Source of the DNA: Anthopleura xanthogrammica
Taxonomy: Eukaryota; Cnidaria; Anthozoa; Actiniaria; Actiniidae
Assembly: GCA_964019055.1 (NCBI GenBank)
Contig: OZ025217.1
Location: 5,068,617 to 5,132,616 of the forward strand
Direction: 5' to 3'
Length of the DNA: 64,000 nt
The translations under genes were made by a program, and so were the position numbers. The number at the start of each line of letters is the position of its first letter. The first letter of the stretch is position 1. Shown piece after piece: positions 25,839 to 33,718 of this stretch. A model generated the notes under the pieces. That model was not told the origin of the DNA and ran no database searches. It saw only the letters and a list, made by a program, of their open reading frames with translations.

Positions 25839-27259
25839 TAACCTGTCTTCTTGTCTTATTTAGAGATATGATCATGTAAATAGGCATGGCTTGGTGCTGT
25901 TTCATAAATTTGGTGTATGGGAGAAATTTTAGAGAAATATTAACACCAATTATATTATTGTTATTACAAATGTTATTCCCATTATAACAGTGCTTCTCAA
26001 TAGCATGCATGTAATCGTTCAATCTGCTGTCACAACAAAATGGGATTTTGGTGGATGTCAATCAAAGGGTTCCATGACATTGACTGAAAACAAAAAAGTT
26101 TTCAAGTTATGTGTCTATGAATTGTCATGGAAACGCCTTGATTAATGTCCAACAAAACTGACTTTGTTTTGATACTGATTTGGCTCGTGCTTTTGAGAAG
26201 CACGGGAATTAGGTATTAACTATTTCCGAAAATCTTATTGAAATGATGATTCAATGAAATTTTTTTAGAAATAAATTGATAAAAAATGAAAACAAAAAAG
26301 TTGAACAATTTAAGAGAAGTTAAAAGATTATTTTCAAAAAATCAAAAGAATTTAATTAGAAGTTTGTTTACATAGTTTAGCTAAATTTGTATTTGTAAAT
26401 TTAAAGAAATATGTTATGTAATAAATTTTTCAGAATAATAAAGTATTTGTGCATTATCGTTAGGGACTAAGGGGTTGGTGCAAGAACTCCTTTTTATTAT
26501 ATATATAACTAGAATTTCATACAATAAATCTCTATTATAAAAATCTCTATGCTTTATATTTCACTGGTGAAAAATGCAATACGACCAATTAGCATCGCGT
26601 ACAGCTTTTCACTGTGTAAAAATATAACCAATCAAAATTTAGAGTTGACCAAACCAACCAATCATAAAACGAGCAATTGTTCGTGTTTTACACAAACAAC
26701 TCGTGAATGACACTAGAGAAAAACGTTTACGCATGCGTGCCTTTCAGCACGCTTTCCAAGTATTTACAAGAGTTTGAGTGAGAAAGTAAATGCTTGTTTT
26801 CTCCAAGTATACAAAAAAGTTCGTGGGTATACTTTTGTGAGACCAAGATACTGTATTAATAAAGGCAATATGAAAGAATTAGCCTTAAGTTTCAAGAACT
26901 GACTTTAAGTTTTGGCATTTTGTAAAGACTATTCTTCAGGCAAGTGTGAAAGTCAAATTTGCATATTTCTACAATAGTATCCTATTCAAACTGGCCTTTG
27001 TTCCACGGATCGATGATTAAGATTGGGGAAAGAATAAGATCTATTGTTCCAGCTATTAAAACAATTCCCTAGATCCGTTCATACCGAGGTCAGATCCCCA
27101 GTTTCTATGCTTATTCTTACCCCAATACCCAGCTATTTCCCCTAATTAATGCTCCCAAACCTCATACCTCATTACTCCAAACCTCATTACTCTTTTTTTT
27201 TTTTTTTTTTTTTATACGGAGGCCTACGAGAGCCCCACAATTCCAAAATCGACTAAATT

Positions 27260-27789
27260 TTATCCTTGCATGTCCTCATCATCTGATTTCCGTTTACAAC
27301 TACCAATTACAGGAAAGGCCACAGCAAAATCCTTGAGACAATTGATATCCTTGTACATCTGAGTCAATTCCGATGAAGAATTCGCATCGGAAGCTGCATC
27401 GGCCAAATAACGACTCGGGCTGTCATGACCGAGGACTTTTGCTAATTGCATATGATATTGAGCCGTAATTCCCTCTCCCAACCTATGTGAGTCATGACAT
27501 CTGCCAACTTTGAACCCGTAAGAGCAAGGGTGATAGCAGCACCCGAGCGAAAACTATGCGCAGTCTCTCCCTCGTTGATTCCTAGCTCATTTAAGTAGGT
27601 CTTTAGACGGTTCCCCATGGCCTCCGTTGTCCAGAACTGTTTCTCACCATTGGTCCCACCCACAGAAATCCATTCAATTTTTCTGGCTTTAAATTTCTCC
27701 AAAGCTCGCAACGGATGGAATGAAGATTGCTTTTCCCAATCAGGCAGGGTATAGTGAACATAACAGCGTTTTGGTCTTTTAGCAGAGGG
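27260..27789 (-). pseudogene. Tyrosine recombinase fragment, frameshifted
   Basis: Read on the minus strand, an acceptor (TTTATTTAG) at 27790 opens a frame to a stop at 27442. It contains TAHSFRSGAA, the His-x-x-Arg box of tyrosine recombinases, and LADVMTHIGW. The expected continuation (ITAQYHMQLAKVLG) lies in another frame, 27481-27260, so one small indel near 27480 breaks the gene. The Tyr in QYHM is the likely nucleophile position. The first catalytic Arg and the Lys region are not present in this exon. Related domains occur in Crypton- and DIRS-like transposons; which one this came from cannot be decided here. It may be joined by splicing to the proline-rich exon at 29441-29683 (both junctions are phase 0). 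Confidence 0.65.
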
Positions 27790-28069
27790 CTAAATAAAAC
27801 GAACAGAGGAGAAAAGAAATAAATAAAACGAGGTTACGAAGAAAAAAAATGTGGGTGGCAGAGCCAAAAGAACAAAAAGAAAACCGAGAAAAAATACAAA
27901 ACATGGCTCTGAAGACCAATGGTGGTTAACAGTCCCGGCCCGGCTGCTGGAACCAAGCACAAAGGGTTTTAGTTAACCCCGGGAAAACTAACCAACAAAG
28001 GGACTTCAGCAAAAAAACAAACAACACAACAAATAACAAATAAATCAACAATGCATCAGGAGGTAAATG

Positions 28070-29100
28070 CTAATTGCGGAACTCATTCAGCAGAAACAAG
28101 AAATTTTGTGGACTGAAACATGATCCAGTGCACAACCAAAGAGACCTACATCTCGTGTGCTAATTGCCAAACTCATTAAGCAGAAACAGAATGTTTTTTA
28201 GACTGAAAACGCATTCCAGTGCACAGCCAAACAAAACTTACACATCGTGTGCTAATTGCCAAACTCATTCAACAGAAACATAATTTTTTAGACTGAAACG
28301 CATTCCAGTGCACAACCAAACAAAACTTACACCTATTGTGCTAATTGCTGAACTCATTCAGCAGAAACGTAATTTTTAGACTGAAAACGCATTCCAGTGC
28401 ACAGCCAAACAAAACTTACACCTATTGTGCTAATTGCTGAACTCATTCAGCAGAAACGTAATTTTTAGACTGAAAACGCATTCCAGTGCACAGCCAAACA
28501 AAACTTACACCTATTGTGCTAATTGCTGAACTCATTCAGCAGAAACGTAATTTTTAGACTGAAAACGCATTCCAGTGCACAGCCAAACAAAACTTACACC
28601 TATTGTGCTAATTGCTGAACTCATTCAGCAGAAACGTAATTTTTAGACTGAAAACGCATTCCAGTGCACAGCCAAACAAAACTTACACCTATTGTGCTAA
28701 TTGCCGAGCTCATTCAGCAGAAACATAATTTTTTAGACTGAAACGCATTCCAGTGCACAGCCAAACAAAACTTACACCTATTGTGCTAATTGCCGAACTC
28801 ATTCAGCAGAAACATATTTTTTTTAGACTGAAACGCATTCCAGTGCACAGCCAAACAAAACTTACACCTATTGTGCTAATTGCCGAACTCATTCAGCAGA
28901 CACATATTTTTTTTTAGACTGAAACGCATTCCAGTGCACAGCCAAACAAAACTTACACCTATTGTGCTAATTGCCGAACTCATTCAGCAGAAACAGAAAC
29001 AATTTAGACTGAAACGCATTCCAGTTCACAGCCAAACAGACTCGCACCTCGTGTGCTAATTGCCGAACTCATTCAGCAGAAACAAAGAAATGTTTGACTG
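28070..29100. repeat. 89-bp minisatellite, about 12 copies
   Basis: Units start CTAATTGC at 28070, 28160, 28252, 28341, 28430, 28519, 28608, 28697, 28786, 28876, 28967 and 29056. The period is 88-92 bp, exactly 89 in the central copies. Each unit contains AACTCATTCAGCAGAAAC, TTTTTAGACTGAAA, CGCATTCCAGTGCACA and GCCAAACAAAACTTACACC. The central copies are almost identical and the edge copies diverged, as expected for unequal exchange. It lies inside the putative intron of the minus-strand proline-rich/recombinase locus. Confidence 0.95.
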
Positions 29101-29440
29101 AAGACATTTTAAATTACAATGAAATAAACTTAAGCTTAAATATTATACAACAAACGCCAAACATATGCAACGAAATCTTTGCTTAACACTTCCAGGAACT
29201 AAACTAAACGTACCACTTGTATGGTAAAAACCGGAAAAACACAAATTCACTAAAACTCCTTGAAATATGCAACTAAACGTTGGTGCATCTTAAATCCTTG
29301 AAAAAACCGAACATATGCATAAATAAACATTTTTAACTCATCCATTTCAATACGCGGCCCACGTGAGTTGACTGTATTACAATCTACTAAATAGGAAATC
29401 TAACTAGAAAAACCAAATAAACGCAAGGAACGAATATTAC

Positions 29441-29683
29441 CTCAAGTCCAACCTGAATCTGTGGTTGTACATGTGCTCCAGGGCCAGGAGGTGGAACTTG
29501 GACCACTGGCGGAGGCAGTTGAACGACAGGCGGAGGCAGTTGAACGACAGGCGGAGGCAGTTGAACGACAGGCGGAGGCAGTTGAACGACAGGCGGAGGC
29601 AGTTTAACGACAGGCGGAGGCACTTGGACCACAGGCGGAGGACCTTTAGGTGGATTGGCCGGCAAAATTGGCTGTTGAGACAT
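29441..29683 (-). CDS. Proline-rich first exon (PPPVVQL repeats)
   Basis: ATG at 29683 opens 81 codons: MSQQPILPANPPK followed by tandem VQLPPPV-type heptads encoded by a 21-bp repeat, ending at a good donor (GAG followed by GTAATA) at 29441. A TATATAAAG box lies about 92 bp upstream, so this looks like a real promoter-proximal exon. In phase 0 it could splice to the recombinase exon at 27789. No known family is recognised. Alternatives are a transposon gene start or a chance open frame in a minisatellite; the repeat makes coding statistics unreliable. Confidence 0.45.
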
Positions 29684-29773
29684 TTTCAGTTCGAGTACTT
29701 TGGAAAGCAAAAAACTACTAGCTAAGATCCTTTCGGTTTGAGCAATTGAGAATGACCTGACTCTAGGTTTCCC

Positions 29774-29781
29774 TTTATATA
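29774..29781 (-). promoter_or_regulatory. Candidate TATA box for proline-rich exon
   Basis: Minus-strand TATATAAA, extending to TATATAAAGG, about 92 bp upstream of the ATG at 29683. Context and spacing fit a core promoter. Confidence 0.45.
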
Positions 29782-29967
29782 GTCTTGCATATCATTAAAA
29801 TCATCTCCCGTGGGAAATGGCGGCCAGTGTGAATAGCACGAAGACGCTTTTGACTAATTTGCATGCGGACTTAGAGCATGCGCAGACGTTTTTCATGCGT
29901 GTCCTCGTGAATATAACCCCGTACGCCGCACTTTCTATGAAGTAATCTATATTTATTACACATTTAG

Positions 29968-30146
29968 GTGCAGACACGATGCGATTTTTTATTCACCGTT
30001 GCAAGCAACGTACGTTGCAGAAACTAGATCGCATCATGACCACCCATGCGACGTTTATTCACGGTTCGGATGGTCACAAGGTGCAATCTCTAATTTTTGC
30101 AACGTCGCAAGCAGCGTCATGAAAAATCGCATCGTGCGTCTGCGCT
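29968..30146. repeat. Foldback element (ACACGATGCGATTTTT type)
   Basis: GTGCAGACACGATGCGATTT at the left is complemented by AAATCGCATCGTGCGTCTGC at the right. Internal words GTTGCAA and CAACGTCGCAA recur. Diverged relatives appear at about 51320-51400 and 59920-60065 (GCGTCGTGTGACATTG). Confidence 0.6.
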
Positions 30147-31062
30147 TTTAGGGTCGATATCCGTGTTATAAACTGTGTGAATAAAAACCATATTAGTGAA
30201 CAAGTTATACGATATCACTTCATGGTAATCTGGAAACCGTAAATTTCGTTAATTGTATCAGCCCAAGCTAAATGTGTTCATTCACTCATTTTCCATCAAG
30301 CTCCTCATTACCACTGTTCTCATTGCTACGCGCTGTGGATCAAGACAGCAGTCGTGACAGGGAAATCGGGCAATAGACTATCGTCAATCAAATAAATCGT
30401 TAGCGGAGTAGGTCCCCATATGTACTCTATCGATGTATTTGTTTAGCATCTAGCATAATGATCAGATACGACAGGATCATGAATGAAGACGTTGTTGATC
30501 AGGGGGGTTGCGGTAACCAGCGTTAGTTTACAACGACTTCTTTTGTACATAAGACAATTAAGGCAAATAAGGCTTTGTTTCAAAAATGGGCGACAAAATA
30601 AATCACGTGATGTGTGACGTCATACCACTAAAAGCGTTGGGGAGACTGGCATAGCACGTGACTACGATCTTGCCAGGTTTCGTGGCACAGGGGCCACCAG
30701 AGGTGTGTGGGGCCATCAGAGAGGTTCTGTTAGGGGTCATACTGACATGACCGATAATCAACAATTATTCACCGAAGTCGAGGCGCATAATTGTTTTAGT
30801 ATCATCACGAGTAATTATTCGAAAACATCGATTTATTTCTAAAATGTAGATTTTTGCAATTGTTTTACTGTTGAGTGGTAATGAAAGGTGTTGCAGCGTT
30901 GTTGGGTATAATTAGTTTAGTGATAAACAAGCAGTAAACAAGTAAGGTAAGACGCAACGTGCTCTGACCACATGTGTGTGATCTCAACAACATCCGGGAC
31001 CTTACAATATGATTGAGAATGAATATAACTTGGTACACCGTATGATACGTGAGAACTTAAAA

Positions 31063-31095
31063 CTGACGTTTCGGACGTTAGTCCTTCGTCGGAGT
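31063..31095 (-). repeat. Hammerhead-like hairpin motif, copy 2
   Basis: On the minus strand this reads CTCCGACGAAGGAC, TAAC, GTCCGAAACGTCAG, matching 12968-13000 with one difference in the loop. Same caveats as that copy: C for T in the first box and one extra base before the stem. Confidence 0.5.
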
Positions 31096-31126
31096 AAATA
31101 TGATGCATTCCGTCACACTACGGGTG

Positions 31127-32047
31127 TCATTGTTCCAGCTTGTGCAATACAGTCAGTTCGTTTTCTATTCTGACAACAAACCTCCCTTTGTTGTTGGTAG
31201 ATGCCAACTCCTTAACCAGCTCACAAATCTCCTCAATCATACGTTTGTCAGCCTTTTCGCAAAAATCTTCTGTACAAGTAACCGCATCTAAAACTAAGCT
31301 CCAATTTTGCGAATTCTCATCGAAAATATCAGTGACATCCAGTGTAGAATAAAATTGAAACCTTTCGTGATGACGAGTTACTTGGGTCGCTAGCTCAATT
31401 GAGGGTTGCCAACTAGCATTTTCCCGCTGGTCTGGAAGTCGGTGCTTGTTAAGAATTGATGCAACCAAAGGAAAGACTTCCTCAGAGTTTCCACTTGACG
31501 CAATATATGCCATGAGAACTTTGCTCTTGAGCTCATTATCATAGCAATACTTGAGGGCAGACTTGGGGTCATCCAGAAATCTAAGGCTCTGAACCGCGTG
31601 AACCATGTCGAAGCGGTTGTTTTCATGGTCGCTGATTTCGTAGTCTTCAAAAGTCTTGTTTTCTATATGGAATTTAATGACCTTATTAGAGCCTTCTTGC
31701 AAAGATTGGGCCTTTTCTCGCATTAAAGTTATGTAGTCTTGAATATGGACAGGATTAGGTTCAATGGCTGTGTTACACACCTCAATTTCTTGATTGTCGG
31801 CGTCTTCTTTTCTAAGGCAACTCGTTACTTCTTCGAGGATTCGAAGATCATTTTGCCCATTGCCAGCCCCGATGCTCAAAATATTAAAGCTCCTGTTATC
31901 TACTCTTGGATACAGTGTGTGGATCGCAGCTGGGAGGTGTTGCTGTAGACACTGTTCAATTGCTTGATAATTGTCTGAATATTGCAGCCAAAACTCATAA
32001 AGTCGCTGGTTGAAATCAAACGTTGATCTGGATGTAGTTGTTGACAT
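31127..32047 (-). CDS. Histamine N-methyltransferase-like SAM-dependent methyltransferase
   Basis: Intronless 306-residue cytosolic class I methyltransferase. Motif I, ILSIGAGNGQNDLRIL (56-71), binds S-adenosylmethionine, and the acidic AIEPNP (94-99) fits the end of strand beta-2. Other HNMT-like landmarks are MVHAVQSLRFLDDP and, late, FYSTLDVTDIF, close to the human LLSTMDISDCF. Length matches human HNMT (292). The human substrate-contacting Glu28 lies in a STEHQ context; the aligned stretch here is SDNYQ, so that Glu appears to be Asn. Histamine may therefore not be the substrate. The lack of introns suggests a retrocopy or lineage expansion. The ATG at 32047 is 53 bp from a MULE-like insertion, which must limit or supply its promoter. 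Confidence 0.82.
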   Translation of the reverse strand: MSTTTSRSTFDFNQRLYEFWLQYSDNYQAIEQCLQQHLPAAIHTLYPRVDNRSFNILSIGAGNGQNDLRILEEVTSCLRKEDADNQEIEVCNTAIEPNPVHIQDYITLMREKAQSLQEGSNKVIKFHIENKTFEDYEISDHENNRFDMVHAVQSLRFLDDPKSALKYCYDNELKSKVLMAYIASSGNSEEVFPLVASILNKHRLPDQRENASWQPSIELATQVTRHHERFQFYSTLDVTDIFDENSQNWSLVLDAVTCTEDFCEKADKRMIEEICELVKELASTNNKGRFVVRIENELTVLHKLEQ

Positions 32048-32100
32048 GCCAGTGGAAAGGAGTCAGCAGTAGGTTGAGTAATGGCAGCTTTAATGGTTGA

Positions 32101-32109
32101 ATACAGAGG
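32101..32109. other. Target-site duplication, left (ATACAGAGG)
   Basis: Nine bases ATACAGAGG directly left of the inverted repeat starting TAGCCTGCG, repeated exactly at 33363-33371 directly after CGCAGGCTA. This fixes both ends of the inserted element. Confidence 0.85.
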
Positions 32110-32218
32110 TAGCCTGCGTAGCGGCCCTCTGTAAGGTTTAGTAAGGTTGGGAGAGGGGGGATTGGGGAGAGGAGAGGGGAAGTGGGGAAGAAGGAGGGAA
32201 AGGAGAGAGGGGAGGGCC

Positions 32219-32579
32219 CCGGGGGGGGGGGGGGGGGGGGGACTCCCTTATAAAAGGGGGCGGGGGTCCTCGTCGGAAATTTTGAAAATGACCCCTAAAA
32301 GGGACCTGTATTTTGAGATGTTGGGCGTGGCAGTGATGAAATTTCACCCCTAAGAGGGACCAATCAATAAGTGACACAATCCAAAAATGGGATTAAAATA
32401 AAAATCAATCTTTGAAAAGAAGCATTGTTGCTGATCTTACACCCTAAGCGGGACCACAAAACTCAGCTAGTGGGCATTCTCGTCATTATCACCCTAAGCG
32501 GGACCAAAACACTGATTTCAAACCCTAAAAGGGACGACGAGGACCCCCGCCCCCTTTTATAAGGGAGTCCCCCCCCCGG
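32219..32579. mobile_element. Nested poly-G-ended MITE
   Basis: Starts CCGGGGG and ends CCCCCGG. Behind long G/C runs the inverted repeats read ACTCCCTTATAAAAGGGGGC and GGGGGTCCTCGTC, complemented at the right end. GGGGAGGGCC borders it at 32209-32218 and 32580-32589, a 10-bp target duplication inside the arm of the older MULE-like element. Five internal near-palindromes of the form CCCTAARRGGGACC are spaced along it. No coding frame. Confidence 0.8.
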
Positions 32580-32740
32580 GGGGAGGGCCTGCTACAATAC
32601 CCCATGTTTTTGACTGAACGCCGAAATCTACGATCAGAATTGTATCGTAGAATTTGATTGGCCGGGCCGCTAGTTTCAATCATCGGGATGTCACATGTCA
32701 AGCCATGTCATACTCCTTACACTCCTTACTATATTCGAAT

Positions 32741-32920
32741 ATGGCGGCGTTAGATAGCGAACAGGAGTATGAAAATATCATAAACGAATGTATTTTGGAG
32801 TTGAACACAACAAGAAAAGAAGATTCTTTTAATCTAAAACCACAGCAGAAAGAAGCAGTTGTCGCTTTATTGCAAGGAGTCGATGTTTTAGCCGTGTTAT
32901 CTGCCGAAGCCGTAGGCTGA
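32741..32920 (+). pseudogene. RecQ-like helicase N-terminal fragment inside the MULE-like element
   Basis: ATG at 32741 opens 59 codons: MAALDSEQEYENII, then LKPQQKEAVVALLQG and DVLAVL, the Q-motif lead-in of RecQ-like DEAD-family helicases. Where the Walker A loop (PTGxGKS) should follow, the frame goes to SAEAVG and a stop, so an internal deletion has removed the ATPase core. It may be the 5' end of a helicase carried by the parent transposon or a captured host gene piece. Confidence 0.65.
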
Positions 32921-33718
32921 GGCAGATAAAACGACCGAGGTCTTGATATTTACGATATCATGCGAAAACTGAATTCAATAATTGTTTTATTATACATTTT
33001 GTAAACTAAGAATAAAGATTTAATTCTGCTTTCGAAAATATAGCAAACGTATTTCCATTACTGTAAGTGTGACCTTTGAACTCGACATGTTAAATGTATT
33101 ACATATCGTGTTTCCTGTACACTTCCGACAACTCTGATTGGTAGAATTTGACAGTGATGACAGTGATGAAGAACAGGGAAGCTTATGCTAATTAAGGGGC
33201 GTTCAGTCAAAAACATGGGGTATTGAGAGCAGGCCCTCCCCTCTCTCCTTTCCCTCCCTTTTCCCCATTCCCCCTCTCCTCTCCTCAATCCCCCTCTCTC
33301 CCCTCCCCAGTCCCCGCTCCCCCAACCTTACAAAACCTTACAGAGGGCCGTTACGCAGGCTAATACAGAGGAGGAGTGAATAGTATCCCACAGTGCATTG
33401 CGAAAGCATCTATTTTCTTCGCACGTTGATCATTGTGTTCAAGTCAGCGTATCGTTTCCAACTCATACTATGCTCATACGAAAACCGCTCTAAAAGTTTC
33501 CTTCGTGTGAAGTCATAACTTCAACCACTAAGGGGGCTCGAATCGCTCGCATAGCAAAGGCAAACAAAGAATGCAAATAATGTCAGCCTAAGTATGGATT
33601 TTTTTGAGAATAACCCAAAACACCGACGCGCTTAAGGAGGTTGCATTGGCAGTAAGAGTAAGTTTTCCGGCGTGGGTTCCCTGTGTTAAGTCACTGTTGC
33701 ATGATGGTCCAATACAAC

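Larger units (their letters stand above)
22627..27259. other. AT-rich spacer with MITEs
   Basis: Holds the ZIP 3' UTR (possible AATAAA at 23083-23088) and MITEs at 22711-22953, 24509-24945 and 25701-25838. 25261-25400 is an imperfect foldback with the perfect centre CGAAGGCGCCTTCG. 25430-25565 looks like an eroded poly-G element (CTTTTAGGGGTTG, GGGAGTACCCCC). A 21-base T run lies near 27191. No supportable exon. Confidence 0.5.
29684..31126. other. Spacer with foldback repeat
   Basis: Includes the inverted-repeat element 29968-30146 and the hammerhead-like hairpin 31063-31095. 30600-30740 has CACGTGA-type words. TTTATT at 30832-30837 could be the minus-strand AATAAA of the HNMT-like gene. 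No exon is seen. Confidence 0.5.
32110..33362. mobile_element. MULE-like non-autonomous DNA transposon
   Basis: Ends TAGCCTGCGTARCGGCCCTC and its complement. The inverted repeats are about 140-170 bp, running through a G-rich zone to CCCCATGTTTTTGACTGAAC; the left copy is split by the nested element 32219-32579. The exact 9-bp target duplication plus long inverted repeats fit the Mutator (MULE) superfamily. The 570-bp interior encodes only the start of a RecQ-like helicase, then hits TATCTGCC...GGCAGATA, a hairpin. It sits between the divergent HNMT-like and SUGP1 genes. Confidence 0.8.

Noticed and set aside
28070..29100. Possible CRISPR array
   Set aside because: Units are contiguous 89-bp tandem repeats with no alternating unique spacers, and the DNA is eukaryotic.
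32138..32377. Pro/Ser-rich minus-strand and Gly/Arg-rich plus-strand frames
   Set aside because: They lie in G-homopolymer and purine-rich transposon arms; composition alone explains the open frames.
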